The translations under genes and the position numbers were made by a program. Below, in pieces: positions 42,365 through 51,850 of a stretch of 64,000 bases of DNA (position 1 is its first letter; every line of letters begins with the position of its first letter). The notes beneath the pieces were generated by a model, which made no database searches, was not told where the DNA came from, and worked only from the letters and a program-made list of their open reading frames with translations. Source of the DNA: Chryseobacterium sp. MFBS3-17 (lineage in GTDB: Bacteria > Bacteroidota > Bacteroidia > Flavobacteriales > Weeksellaceae); contig NZ_JAJEWK010000002.1 in the NCBI RefSeq assembly GCF_020687745.1, positions 1-64,000 of the forward strand. Reading direction: 5' to 3'.

Positions 42365-42739
42365 CTACTCGTCGTTTTTGGTAGCTCTGGTAGAACTCAG
42401 TACAATTGCAGCCACACCTACCGTGCCAATGACATAAGCAGCAGTATGAATATTGGCCTTTCTCAGATCTTTGGATTCCAGTACATTATGTTTCGCAATG
42501 GCTATACGGGTAGAGTCTCTCTTTGTGGAATAGCCGATGATGCTGTCCTTGGTAAGGTTAGAAAAAAGCATTTTCTTTCTTTCGGTGCTGCCTTTCAGTT
42601 TAAAGCTGTAGGGTTTCCCCGCACGCAGGTCAGAAAAATTGTTCTGATCTACATTGTCTGAATATTTTGTGGTGGCACAGGATGAAAATACAAATGCCGC
42701 AGTCAGTAAAATTGATTTTGCCGATAAAGATAGTCTCAT
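42365..42739 (-). CDS. small lipoprotein of unknown function
   Basis: This 124-residue protein has a lipobox FSSC (near residue 20) after a hydrophobic signal. The mature part is hydrophilic, then a late hydrophobic segment (AYVIGTVGVAAIVLSS, about residues 101-116) could be a membrane helix. I start at 42739 (MRLSLSAKS); the upstream 20 codons include a TAAATTTG promoter box (42757-42764). The function is unknown. Confidence 0.75.
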   Translation of the reverse strand: MRLSLSAKSILLTAAFVFSSCATTKYSDNVDQNNFSDLRAGKPYSFKLKGSTERKKMLFSNLTKDSIIGYSTKRDSTRIAIAKHNVLESKDLRKANIHTAAYVIGTVGVAAIVLSSTRATKNDE

Positions 42740-42756
42740 TAGATTTTTTATTTGCT

Positions 42757-42764
42757 CAAATTTA
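42757..42764 (-). promoter_or_regulatory. -7 box of the small lipoprotein gene
   Basis: Minus-strand TAAATTTG lies 17 nt before the ATG at 42739 and fits TAnnTTTG. Confidence 0.5.
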
Positions 42765-42806
42765 TAAATTTTTTTCACAAAAGCAGAATCCCGCCCCAAA
42801 TTGTTC

Positions 42807-44306
42807 CTATTTTTTGAATTTCGTTAAAATATCTGCAATGCTCCGGTCATTGGCAAGACGTGGCGTTTTGTTTTGTCCGCCCAGTTTGCCCGCCGCTTTG
42901 GCGTATTCATGAAATGCATTTTTGCTGAGGGCAGAAATCACTAGAGGCTGCAGAATGTTCCCTGAAATCAGATCATCATAATAGCTGTTCCGCTTGCGCA
43001 TTTCCTGGTCCAGACAGCGCCTGAATTCCTCTGTATCTTCCGGGTTTTTCTCAAATTCTATAAACCATTCATGATACGGAAGGCCACTTTCCGGATTGAC
43101 CTGCGGAGCCAGGTGGAACTCGGTAATCTGTGCCGGATGCAGTGCAATGGTTGCCTTCATGGCCTCTTCCACTTCAAAGGCAATGACATGTTCGCCAAAG
43201 GCAGAGGTGAAATGCCGGGTGCGACCGGATACCAGAATCCGGTGTGGCGATTTGGATATAAAGCGTACTACATCACCTATAGAATAGGCCCACAGACCGG
43301 AATTGGTGGTCAGAATCAGGGCGTAATCCTTATGAAGTTCTACTTCATGCAGGGTAAGCCGCGGGGCATCGGGTTTCCCGTATTGCTCCAGAGGAATGAA
43401 TTCATAAAAAATGCCATGATTGGTAAGCAATAACAAACCTTCTTTTTCATAATCATCCTGAAAGGCAAAAAAGCCCTCACTCGCTGGAAAAGTCTGCACG
43501 ATATCTACCGTACCACCCAGCAGTTCGTTCATTTTCTCACGGTAAGGTTCGTAATTCACACCGCCCGTTACAATGAGCTGCAGATTCGGGAACAGTTGCA
43601 GGATTTTCTTGCCGTTTTTTTCGGTAAGTTTTTCAAAATACATAATCAGCCACGGGGGTATGCCGGAAATGAGGGTCATATTTTCATTTTCGGTTTCCGT
43701 TACAATCTGGTCTACCTTGGTTTCCCAGTCTTCTATGAGGTTGGTTTCCCAGCTGGGCAGTCGGTTTTTTTGAAGATAATCTGGAATATGATGCGCCACA
43801 ATGCCGGATAGTCTTCCGGTTTTGATGCCATAGACTTCTTCCAGTTCGGGACTTCCCTGAAGGAAAATCATTTTGCCGTTAACAAAATCAGCATTGCCTT
43901 TTCTGGCAATATAATGAAACAGAGCACTTTGGGCACCAGCCACCTGATACGGCATTCCTTCTTTGGAAATCGGGATGTATTTGGATCCGGAGGTGGTGCC
44001 GGAGGTTTTGGCAAAATATTCCGGAGTTCCGGGCCAGAGAATATGACGCTGTCCCTTTTTTACCTTTTCAATATAGGGTTTCAGACCTTCATAATCCTGT
44101 ACGGGAACCAGCCGCTGATAATCTTCCACAGATTTGATGTCGCCGAAATGATGTGTCCTGCCGAAGAGCGTCTTCTCTGCAGTCTTTACCAGATTCAGGA
44201 GTAACGCATCCTGCAGAGCCGGCCCGTTTTCCTTGAAATCCCGGGTTTGTTTCACATGGCGTCCGGCCCAGATCAGAGCCACTGTTTTTTTCAGAAAACC
44301 TATCAT
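42807..44306 (-). CDS. GH3 family protein (acyl-adenylate/amide-forming type)
   Basis: This 499-residue protein belongs to the GH3 family, named after plant auxin-conjugating enzymes that adenylate a carboxylic acid and join it to an amino acid. It has the ATP-binding loop TSGTTSGSKYIPIS (about residues 101-114) and YEFIPLEQYG, plus SIGDVVRFI (about 331-339) and VSGRTRHFTSAFGEHV (about 349-364). Bacterial members are common in Bacteroidota but their substrates are unknown. I start at 44306 (MIGFLKK), 4 nt after a TATTTTTG box; the annotated-looking upstream 69 codons would cover the promoter. Confidence 0.92.
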   Translation of the reverse strand: MIGFLKKTVALIWAGRHVKQTRDFKENGPALQDALLLNLVKTAEKTLFGRTHHFGDIKSVEDYQRLVPVQDYEGLKPYIEKVKKGQRHILWPGTPEYFAKTSGTTSGSKYIPISKEGMPYQVAGAQSALFHYIARKGNADFVNGKMIFLQGSPELEEVYGIKTGRLSGIVAHHIPDYLQKNRLPSWETNLIEDWETKVDQIVTETENENMTLISGIPPWLIMYFEKLTEKNGKKILQLFPNLQLIVTGGVNYEPYREKMNELLGGTVDIVQTFPASEGFFAFQDDYEKEGLLLLTNHGIFYEFIPLEQYGKPDAPRLTLHEVELHKDYALILTTNSGLWAYSIGDVVRFISKSPHRILVSGRTRHFTSAFGEHVIAFEVEEAMKATIALHPAQITEFHLAPQVNPESGLPYHEWFIEFEKNPEDTEEFRRCLDQEMRKRNSYYDDLISGNILQPLVISALSKNAFHEYAKAAGKLGGQNKTPRLANDRSIADILTKFKK

Positions 44307-44310
44307 TGTA

Positions 44311-44318
44311 CAAAAATA
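44311..44318 (-). promoter_or_regulatory. -7 box, 4 nt before the GH3 start codon
   Basis: Minus-strand TATTTTTG, then TACA, then ATG at 44306. The predicted mRNA is leaderless. Confidence 0.65.
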
Positions 44319-44387
44319 CACAAGAAACTGTAAATTTATATTTAAATATGTGTTAAAACAGAAACCAGTTGTTGTTTTTAACCGTAA

Positions 44388-44415
44388 TAAAAAACTGCTC
44401 CCCGGAGGAAGCAGT
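44388..44415 (-). terminator. intrinsic terminator of the lipoprotein gene at 44443
   Basis: ACTGCT (44394-44399) and AGCAGT (44410-44415) pair, extended by three more bases with one G-T pair. In the minus direction TTTTTTA follows. Confidence 0.85.
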
Positions 44416-44442
44416 CTGAAATTCTCAAAACTTGTGTTTTTA

Positions 44443-44829
44443 TTATCGGGTGCAGTCGGCAGTCCATGTTTTATTGCCCTGAACATAGAAGATGTCCAGT
44501 TTGTCATTGTCAATTTGTATAAATGCTGTAGCTCCGTTGCCCACGTTAATCATAACGTTTCCGTTTTTCTCAAATTCAATCCCGTTCAGATTGGGAATGT
44601 TATTGGAGAACGCAAAATTGTATTTGGTACTGCTTCCTACTTTGGTGACGAATACTTTACCATCATTGGTAGTGATACTGGTATTGGTGTCCGGGTCGGT
44701 ATAAGATACAGAGCCGTTATAGGTTCCGGCAAAGAAATCGTTGTCTGCAGGATCATCGTCCCGGCTGCATGCGGTAATGATAAACAATGACAGTACACAA
44801 ATACCCAGAATTTTCAAGAGGTTTTTCAT
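44443..44829 (-). CDS. small lipoprotein, beta-rich
   Basis: This 128-residue protein has a lipobox TACS (near residue 20) and a short acidic linker (RDDDPADND), typical of Bacteroidota lipoproteins destined for the outer membrane. The rest is a series of likely beta strands, perhaps a small lipocalin-like barrel, ending in a Cys (TADCTR). The other Cys is the lipid-bearing one, so no disulfide is expected. The function is unknown. Confidence 0.82.
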   Translation of the reverse strand: MKNLLKILGICVLSLFIITACSRDDDPADNDFFAGTYNGSVSYTDPDTNTSITTNDGKVFVTKVGSSTKYNFAFSNNIPNLNGIEFEKNGNVMINVGNGATAFIQIDNDKLDIFYVQGNKTWTADCTR

Positions 44830-44874
44830 AATTCAAATTTTAGATTAGTTAATATGTTATGGTTTTAATGTTTG

Positions 44875-45132
44875 TTATCTGAAGGGGTGCTTTGGTGGTT
44901 TCGGCGGTCTTTTGGGTTTTGCCGGCCGGTCCCCAGGATACAATTTTTTCCCGTCCGGTGTAATGATGTAGGGTTTTTCTCCCGCACGTGGCGGCCGGGG
45001 TCGTTCTTTGTTCGCTTTGCTTTTGTGCAATTGATTTGGGTGTGCAGGTTTCTTCGGTTTCGGCGGAAGTTTCTGTGCCGGGGAACAACTGTACCCTATT
45101 AACATCATTGCGGTGAGTATGAGATATTTCAT
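44875..45132 (-). CDS. small Pro/Lys-rich lipoprotein
   Basis: This 85-residue protein has a signal peptide and lipobox GYSC (near residue 15), then a tail that is almost wholly Pro, Lys and Arg (PAQKLPPKPKKPAHPN, KPKRPPKPPKHPFR). Such a tail is extended and strongly basic and may bind an anionic surface such as LPS or peptidoglycan; this is inference. The MKYLIL start at 45132 is preferred over an ATG 3 codons upstream. It stands alone. I recognise no family. Confidence 0.7.
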   Translation of the reverse strand: MKYLILTAMMLIGYSCSPAQKLPPKPKKPAHPNQLHKSKANKERPRPPRAGEKPYIITPDGKKLYPGDRPAKPKRPPKPPKHPFR

Positions 45133-45290
45133 AATGGTCACTTTATAATGAAAAGTAAATTCAATAATGATGCAGGAATTTGTTGAAAATGAGAATTCTG
45201 TATGATTTTATGATAATATTGAAAAGGTGTTTTTCTTAATATTATGTTAAATCCCTTTGGAGTAGGGGGATTAGTCGGGCCCCATGTATT

Positions 45291-45325
45291 GAAAAAAAAC
45301 ACCTTTACCCGGGGGTAAAAGTGTT
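45291..45325 (-). terminator. intrinsic terminator of the T9SS type A protein gene
   Basis: AACACCTTTACCC and GGGTAAAAGTGTT pair over 13 positions with one G-T pair, followed in the minus direction by eight T residues. The rest of 45133-45375 holds no gene I can support. Confidence 0.88.
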
Positions 45326-45375
45326 CAAAATTAAAATTAAATGAAAAAATCAGGACATCAAATTTTGTAAAGTAT

Positions 45376-47244
45376 TTACTTCACAATCATTTTAATTGTT
45401 TTGATGGTATTTTGCTGTTGGTCTGCAACTTTCAGCAGATAATGCCCCGGTTTTAGTTTCCCGCTGAGGTGGAAATGCTGGATTTTTGCCCGGTGCAGAT
45501 CCTGATGATGAATGACCCTTCCGGCAGCATCATATACAGTGAGATTCAGTTCTTTCTTGCTCAGTACATCTCCCTGAAGACTAAAAGAACCATGGTTCGG
45601 ATTGTCATAAAGAACCAGATCATTGGCGGCGTTGATCTCTGTTGTGTTTAATTGTTTAATGTCAAATTTTGCAAGGAAAGTCACGTTTTTTTCTTGCCCG
45701 GTAGCGGTAGGGTTATTGTCGATCATCTGCGTTTGCCAGCTGCCCGGTGTGGCGTAACCGGTAGTGCCTGTAGTTTCGCCATAGAGGTAAAGAGATGAAT
45801 TGTGAACGGCTATATTGATGGGTTCATTAAACCCGGGATAGGAATTTCCAAAATAGGATGCCCATTCCAGGGAGCCGTCGCCGCTGAATTTCGCAAAAAA
45901 GTGGTTCACCAGTCCTGAGCCTGTCTGGGTGGGAGCGCTCTTATAGGTTCCGGGGGTTGCAATATTATTGGTATATCCTATGGTGCGGGCAGTGATGTAC
46001 GCATTGTCTCCATCTATGGCGAGAGGCTTCATGCCGCCTTGTATAAGCTCGAGACCGGTTCCTCCAAAGTAGCTGCTCCAGATCCGGTTTCCGCTGTGGT
46101 CAAATTTACTCAGATACATATCTCTGCTGCCGTTATTGGTGGTTTGGTGGGCACCGGGTGTTCCGAAGTAGCCGGCATTGGCAGCATCACTGGTGGTGTC
46201 GCCCACTACAAATAAGCCTGAATCGTTTACGGCGATATATTGTATGTTATAGTTGTTACCTGTGGTATGTCCGTAGAAGGTGCCCCAATCCCGCTGCCCG
46301 GTTGTGGCGTTAAACTTTTGCAATACATATAGGGTAGGAGTAGACTGAAATGCATTGGCTGTGGCCAGCACATTGGCAGGAATGGTCTCTAATCCGCCGC
46401 CGGTGAAATATAAGGAACCGGCGTGATAATCCATAAACATAGGAAAAAACGGAAGATACGTTCCCCAGAGTTGTTCACCGGTAGTGCCATTGAGTTTTAC
46501 CATATAGCCGTTCGCCTGTTCATAGCCATTGACCATAATGTTCTGGTATTGATCCTGAAAGGAACCGGGCGTGGCAATGCCGGTGTCTTCATAGGTACCA
46601 GAGGAAATATAGATATTGCCTGTTTCATCACTTTTGACATTGATGCTTGGGAAAATACCATAAATGTAAGTTTCCGGAATCACCGGAATATAGGTGGACC
46701 ATAGTGTGGTGCCCGACGGGGTTTCTTTCACAATCAATGTACCCAGCTGCGGGTCGCTGGGATTCTGCTGCCAGGCATTGGCAGTGGCAACTAAGGGGAG
46801 CAATGTAAGTTGCGCCGCATATTCATAATAGAAATTGTTGTCCTGATCAATGTGCTTCAGTTTTTTTCGGTAACCGGTTTGATTAATCAGACTGTTGTAA
46901 TACTGATAACGGTTTAAGGTGCCTGCCTGATTGAAGGTGGCTGCAAAACCGTTCTGATGGCTGTTTGAGACAGTGGTCATGTTGAAGTTTTGCCCGCCGC
47001 TTCCCACCAGAAACTGATCGTAATAGGCATGGGCGTAATTATTCGGGTATCCGATCGCCAGTCCGGTAAGGTGGATATTCTGATTGGCATCAAACTGAAT
47101 GGGCGGAGTAGCAGGCTCGGTCCAGGATTTGGCACCCACGGGTCCAAAATAGGTGCTCCAGGAGAGTTCGTATTCAAAATTGCTCTGTGCATGGACGGTA
47201 AACAATGACAAAGCGAAAAATAAAGGGAGTAGTTTTTTTACCAT
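45376..47244 (-). CDS. T9SS type A sorting-domain protein with SBBP-like repeats
   Basis: This 622-residue exported protein has a signal peptide (about residues 1-19). Repeated blocks follow in a beta-propeller-like pattern (ATPGSFQDQYQN, GTPGAHQTTNNGSRDMYLSK, SYFGGTG, ATPGTYKS, WASYFGNSYPG), as in SBBP-repeat proteins. The C-terminus is a type A T9SS signal (VLYDNPNHGSFSL...LNLTVYDAAGRVI...LKPGHYLLKV). It is probably exported to the surface or medium by the type IX system. The role is unknown; no enzyme motif was seen. Confidence 0.9.
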   Translation of the reverse strand: MVKKLLPLFFALSLFTVHAQSNFEYELSWSTYFGPVGAKSWTEPATPPIQFDANQNIHLTGLAIGYPNNYAHAYYDQFLVGSGGQNFNMTTVSNSHQNGFAATFNQAGTLNRYQYYNSLINQTGYRKKLKHIDQDNNFYYEYAAQLTLLPLVATANAWQQNPSDPQLGTLIVKETPSGTTLWSTYIPVIPETYIYGIFPSINVKSDETGNIYISSGTYEDTGIATPGSFQDQYQNIMVNGYEQANGYMVKLNGTTGEQLWGTYLPFFPMFMDYHAGSLYFTGGGLETIPANVLATANAFQSTPTLYVLQKFNATTGQRDWGTFYGHTTGNNYNIQYIAVNDSGLFVVGDTTSDAANAGYFGTPGAHQTTNNGSRDMYLSKFDHSGNRIWSSYFGGTGLELIQGGMKPLAIDGDNAYITARTIGYTNNIATPGTYKSAPTQTGSGLVNHFFAKFSGDGSLEWASYFGNSYPGFNEPINIAVHNSSLYLYGETTGTTGYATPGSWQTQMIDNNPTATGQEKNVTFLAKFDIKQLNTTEINAANDLVLYDNPNHGSFSLQGDVLSKKELNLTVYDAAGRVIHHQDLHRAKIQHFHLSGKLKPGHYLLKVADQQQNTIKTIKMIVK

Positions 47245-47375
47245 ATTGATGAAGATTTTGGGATTTGTGATGGTAAATATATAAAAATAATGTCACACAA
47301 ATGTGATTCGTTATGGTTCTTTTTCAAATAATTTGATTTTTGTTAAAGTACAGGTTCGGGTTTTCTGCTTTTATG

Positions 47376-47383
47376 TATCTTTG
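47376..47383 (+). promoter_or_regulatory. -7 box of mfd
   Basis: TATCTTTG lies 63 nt before the mfd ATG. It falls inside the longer open frame that starts at 47303 and argues against that longer start. Confidence 0.55.
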
Positions 47384-47446
47384 CAGGCGGAAAACGGTTT
47401 CAGAAATCAACTGAACCCGTTTTTCGTCGTTCACTACCATCAGCTT

Positions 47447-50400
47447 ATGTCGTTAAAATCCATTCAGGAAACTTTAGTTCCTTATTTGCTTCAAAAAGAA
47501 TTTGGCAAAGAAATCATTCAGCAATCAGATATTCATCCCTGCTTATCGGTATCGGGATATGCAGGCTCGTCACCGTCGGTACTGGCTGCAGAAATATTTC
47601 TGACCACCCGCAAAAACATTCTGTTTCTGGCAGATGACAAGGAAGAAGCACTTTACATGACCGCTGAGCTGGAAGACATGGCCGGAGAGGAAAACGTACT
47701 CTATTTTCCACCATCTCATCTGGAGCCTTATCAGATAGAAAAAGTGCAGAATGCCAATCTGGTGCTGCGCACCGAAGTGCTGAACCGGCTGAATTCTGAT
47801 CACCGCCCGAAAGTCATTGTAGCTACCTACGCCGCCCTGAATGAGCGAATCATCCGGAAAGAAGCGCTCCAGGCCATTACCCATACCATTGCTGTGGGCG
47901 ACAGTCTGGATTTTGATTTTATAGAAGAATTGTTGGTGCAGTATGGATTCCACCAGACCGATTTTGTATCAGAACCCGGTGAGTTTTCGGTGCGTGGAGG
48001 GATTGTAGATGTGTTTTCATACTCCGGCGAGCAGCCCTTCAGGATTTCTTTTTTCGGCAGTGAGGTAGAAAGCATTAAGATTTTTGATCTGGAGACGCAG
48101 TTGTCCCGGGAGAAAGTAGAGTCTTTTCAGTTGGTTTCGAATATGAATTATTCGGTAACCGGCACCAAGGTTTCCTTTTTTGAGGTACTGGCAGAAAACA
48201 GTTATATCATCAGCAAAAATGCATATCTGGGATACAAACGGGTCCGGGAATTCTTTGCCAAAGCGCAGGTAAACTATGAAGCGCTGAGTAAAACGCTGAA
48301 GCATGAAACGCCCGAAGAACTTTTTATTTCTGAAGCGGTGTTTGATGAAGGCTTACGCCGGTTCCGGTGGATGGATTTCGCTCCACAGGCATTGTTTCCG
48401 GATGCTGCCGTTGCGCTGCATCAGCAGCCGCAACCTTCTTTTCACAAGAATTTTGATTTACTGGCCGAGGATTTTAAGGAGAAAAAAGAACAGGGATACG
48501 ACTGCTGGATTTCCTTTTCTACAGAGAAACAAAAAGAAAGGCTGGAAGGAATTCTGGAAGAGCTGAATCATGAGGTGAGTTTCAGAACTTTCAGATCAGA
48601 GTTGCACGAAGGCTTTGTAGATACTGACGAAAAAATTTCCGTTTATACAGATCACCAGATTTTTGACAGATACCAGCGGTATAAAGCCAAAAATTCCTTT
48701 GCCAAATCTGAACAGATTACCCTGAAAGACCTCATGTCACTGAAGGTAGGCGATTTTATAGCCCACATAGATCACGGCATTGGAAAATTCATGGGTCTGG
48801 TAAAAGTGAACAACAACGGGAAGATACAGGAGTGTTTCAAGTTGGTATATAAAAATCAGGATCTGCTTTATGTGAGCATCCATTCCCTGCACAAAATTTC
48901 CAAATACAATGGTCCCGACGGCAAGGAAATTACCCTTTCTAAACTGGGTTCACCGGCCTGGAAAAACCTCAAACAAAAAACAAAAGCCAAGGTAAAGCAA
49001 ATCGCTTTTGACCTTATCAAACTCTATGCACAGCGAAAAACAGCAAAAGGCTTTGCTTTTACGCCGGATTCATACCTGCAGCACGAGCTGGAAGCCAGTT
49101 TTATATATGAAGATACGCCGGATCAGGAAAAAGCCACAACAGATGTGAAGAAAGATATGGAAGCCCAAACCGTGATGGACAGGCTGGTCTGTGGTGATGT
49201 GGGATTCGGGAAAACCGAGGTGGCCATTCGTGCCGCCTTTAAGGCTGCTACAGACGGAAAACAGGTGGCGGTGCTGGTGCCGACTACGATTCTGGCTTTT
49301 CAGCATTACCGGAGTTTCCGGGAAAGACTGAAGGATTTTCCGGTAGAAATTTCATACCTGAACCGTTTCCGGACGGCTAAACAAAAATCTGAAGCACTGG
49401 AGAAACTGGAAAACGGCAAGCTGGATATCATCATCGGTACCCACCAGCTGGTATCAGACAAAGTGAAGTTTAAAGATTTGGGCCTGTTGATTATAGATGA
49501 AGAGCATAAATTCGGGGTGTCTGTAAAAGATAAACTGAAAACCATGAAAGCCAATGTAGATACCCTGACCCTTACTGCAACACCTATTCCGCGGACACTG
49601 CAATTCTCACTCATGGCTGCCCGGGATTTGTCCGTGATTAAAACGCCGCCGCCCAACCGCCAGCCGGTAGAGACGCAGGTCATCGGGTTTGATGAGGAAC
49701 TGATCCGCGATGCGGTTTCCTACGAAATTCAGCGGGACGGACAGGTGTACTTCATCAACAACCGTATAGAGAACCTTAAAGATATTGCCGGGCTCATTCA
49801 GCGGCTGGTTCCGGACGCCAGAGTTATTACCGGTCATGGTCAGATGGACGGCAAGCAACTGGAGCGGAATGTGCTGGATTTTATGGAAGGGAAATACGAT
49901 GTGCTGGTTTCTACCACCATTGTGGAAAGTGGGGTAGATGTGCCCAATGCCAATACCATTTTCATTAATGATGCGCAGAAATTCGGAATGGCAGACCTGC
50001 ACCAGATGCGGGGCCGCGTAGGACGGAGCAACCGAAAGGCTTTTTGCTATCTCATTACCCCTCCGTTTGATATGGTGACTTCTGATGCACGGAAAAGACT
50101 GGAAGCCATAGAGCAGTTCTCTGATCTGGGCAGTGGATTCCAGATTGCGATGAAAGATCTTGAAATCCGTGGTGCCGGAGATTTGCTGGGAGCAGAGCAG
50201 AGCGGATTTATCAATGAAATGGGATTCGAAACGTATCAGAAAATTATGCAGGAAGCATTAGAAGAACTTCAGCATGATGATCAGTTTGAGAATCTTTTTG
50301 ATAATGAAGAAGAGCGCAAAAAACTCATTCAAACGACAAGGGATGTCAATGTGGATACCGATCTGGAACTGATGTTGCCCGATCACTATGTGCAGAGTAC

Positions 50401-50800
50401 AGAAGAGCGCCTGAGTCTTTATCAGAAACTTGCGGAAATACAGAATCCGGCCGGACTGGAGCAGTTCCGTGCTGAACTGAAGGACCGCTTCGGAACCTTG
50501 CCGGAAGAGGCAGAAAATCTGCTGAAATCTGTAGAACTGAAGTGGAGTGCTGCTGAAATCGGCTTTGAAAAAATTGTGGTCAAAAACAGTGTGTTTCTGG
50601 GCTATTTCCCGTCTAATCCTCAGGATAAATTTTATCAGAGCGAAAAATTCAGAAAAATCATTGCCTATTTATCTCAGCACCCTGCGGAGGCCACTCTGAA
50701 GGAAAAGCAGGACAAAAACGGAAACCAGCTCATGATGCGGAAAGATCACGTCAATCATATTGATGAGGTGACCCGCCTGCTGGAAAGAATATTAGGTTAA
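47447..50800 (+). CDS. mfd: transcription-repair coupling factor
   Basis: This 1117-residue ATPase frees RNA polymerase stalled at DNA damage and calls in UvrA. It has an N-terminal UvrB-like region (about residues 20-330), an RNA-polymerase-interaction domain (about 460-530, IDHGIGKFMGLVKV), a RecG-like translocase with Walker A (CGDVGFGKTE, about 582-591) and DEEH (LIIDEEHKFGV, about 682-692), and a C-terminal TRCF domain. I set the start at 47447 (MSLKSIQET); the 48 codons before it lie over the promoter box. It is monocistronic. Confidence 0.97.
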   Translation: MSLKSIQETLVPYLLQKEFGKEIIQQSDIHPCLSVSGYAGSSPSVLAAEIFLTTRKNILFLADDKEEALYMTAELEDMAGEENVLYFPPSHLEPYQIEKVQNANLVLRTEVLNRLNSDHRPKVIVATYAALNERIIRKEALQAITHTIAVGDSLDFDFIEELLVQYGFHQTDFVSEPGEFSVRGGIVDVFSYSGEQPFRISFFGSEVESIKIFDLETQLSREKVESFQLVSNMNYSVTGTKVSFFEVLAENSYIISKNAYLGYKRVREFFAKAQVNYEALSKTLKHETPEELFISEAVFDEGLRRFRWMDFAPQALFPDAAVALHQQPQPSFHKNFDLLAEDFKEKKEQGYDCWISFSTEKQKERLEGILEELNHEVSFRTFRSELHEGFVDTDEKISVYTDHQIFDRYQRYKAKNSFAKSEQITLKDLMSLKVGDFIAHIDHGIGKFMGLVKVNNNGKIQECFKLVYKNQDLLYVSIHSLHKISKYNGPDGKEITLSKLGSPAWKNLKQKTKAKVKQIAFDLIKLYAQRKTAKGFAFTPDSYLQHELEASFIYEDTPDQEKATTDVKKDMEAQTVMDRLVCGDVGFGKTEVAIRAAFKAATDGKQVAVLVPTTILAFQHYRSFRERLKDFPVEISYLNRFRTAKQKSEALEKLENGKLDIIIGTHQLVSDKVKFKDLGLLIIDEEHKFGVSVKDKLKTMKANVDTLTLTATPIPRTLQFSLMAARDLSVIKTPPPNRQPVETQVIGFDEELIRDAVSYEIQRDGQVYFINNRIENLKDIAGLIQRLVPDARVITGHGQMDGKQLERNVLDFMEGKYDVLVSTTIVESGVDVPNANTIFINDAQKFGMADLHQMRGRVGRSNRKAFCYLITPPFDMVTSDARKRLEAIEQFSDLGSGFQIAMKDLEIRGAGDLLGAEQSGFINEMGFETYQKIMQEALEELQHDDQFENLFDNEEERKKLIQTTRDVNVDTDLELMLPDHYVQSTEERLSLYQKLAEIQNPAGLEQFRAELKDRFGTLPEEAENLLKSVELKWSAAEIGFEKIVVKNSVFLGYFPSNPQDKFYQSEKFRKIIAYLSQHPAEATLKEKQDKNGNQLMMRKDHVNHIDEVTRLLERILG

Positions 50801-50837
50801 TTTTTCCCGGAAACTGATTTTGAATGCGAAAAAAAGT

Positions 50838-50845
50838 TAGATTTG
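50838..50845 (+). promoter_or_regulatory. -7 box of lipoprotein 1
   Basis: TAGATTTG fits TAnnTTTG and lies 19 nt before the ATG at 50865. Confidence 0.5.
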
Positions 50846-50864
50846 TTGGATAAAATTTAATCAA

Positions 50865-51719
50865 ATGAAGAAAACACTACCTTTTTTCAGTATGCTATGC
50901 GTATTATTCCTGTTAAGTTCGTGTGTGCCGCCCGATCCTGCTATGGTGTACGGCTGGAATACCAATACCCCCGGAAGTACCATTACCGGTCCCAGAATTT
51001 TGCACAAAATAGACAGTGCAAATGTTACGGTTACGGAATATGTTTCTACCTCAGCGGGAGTTTTGCAGCAAGTGAAATACCACGCCACCAGTAACGAAAT
51101 GGATGTGTTGTACAACAGTGACAACAAGGTAAACCAGATGGTTTTGCAGGATGGCACTGTGATTCTGGACCTGAGTCTCAATTACGACACTGCGGGAAAG
51201 GTGACTTCAGCGGTGATGGTGCAAACTCAAAATAATGTCAATATGGGCGAAACCCATTTTACCCTTACCTATAACCCTGCCGGCAAAGTCATTAAGCTGG
51301 ATAAGAAAGTGAAAAATCCTGTTTTTTCAAATAATTTCACCCATTATGGAGTGGTTTCACTGGTTTGGTCGGGAGATAATGTGGTGAAAGCTACAGAGAA
51401 TACTACCGGCATTATTCATGCGGACGGAACCCTGGAGCCTCTGGATCCCAACGGAAATATAACCTACAAGTTTGAAGAGTATGATTCCAAAATCAATCCG
51501 TACAGTACGTTGCCAAAAGAGTTTAATCTGGGTATGGGCATGATGGGTACCGTGGCTTTCGCGCAGTGCAGTTTTAACAATCATCTGAAAATGCAGCTGG
51601 AGCCTTTTTTCAATATTCCACCTATCGTAACCACCGGCAGTTTCGTGTATGATACGTCCAATTATCCTGTGTCTGACCAGCAGGACGTTTTTAAATTCAT
51701 CTATAAAGGCATTCAGTAA
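50865..51719 (+). CDS. lipoprotein 1 of a four-gene paralogous array
   Basis: This 284-residue protein has a lipobox SSC (near residue 20) followed by PPDPAMVYGW and ITGPRILHKI. The rest is a run of short beta-hairpin-like segments rich in Tyr, Asn and Asp, like YD-repeat proteins, with the array marker INPYSTLPKEF (about residues 208-218) and a final YDTSNYPVSD. It has its own promoter box. The function is unknown. Its closest relative is the next gene, with which it shares the DPA-VYGW and GPRI-K segments. Confidence 0.85.
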   Translation: MKKTLPFFSMLCVLFLLSSCVPPDPAMVYGWNTNTPGSTITGPRILHKIDSANVTVTEYVSTSAGVLQQVKYHATSNEMDVLYNSDNKVNQMVLQDGTVILDLSLNYDTAGKVTSAVMVQTQNNVNMGETHFTLTYNPAGKVIKLDKKVKNPVFSNNFTHYGVVSLVWSGDNVVKATENTTGIIHADGTLEPLDPNGNITYKFEEYDSKINPYSTLPKEFNLGMGMMGTVAFAQCSFNNHLKMQLEPFFNIPPIVTTGSFVYDTSNYPVSDQQDVFKFIYKGIQ

Positions 51720-51792
51720 ATGACCTTATTTGCTGTTTTGCCTTATAATTGTTCAGTTTGGCTGAGCAATGAGAAACTTTAACATCAAAAAA

Positions 51793-51823
51793 TTGCAGTA
51801 TCTTCAAAAAAAAATTAGTTTTG
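51793..51823 (+). promoter_or_regulatory. promoter of lipoprotein 2
   Basis: TTG (51793-51795) and TAGTTTTG (51816-51823) are 20 nt apart; the ATG is at 51851. Confidence 0.5.
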
Positions 51824-51850
51824 TAAGTCAATAAAATATAAATCATCAAT

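Noticed and set aside
47303-47446. Longer mfd start
   Set aside because: The extension spans the TATCTTTG box at 47376-47383; the MSLKSIQET start fits the family.
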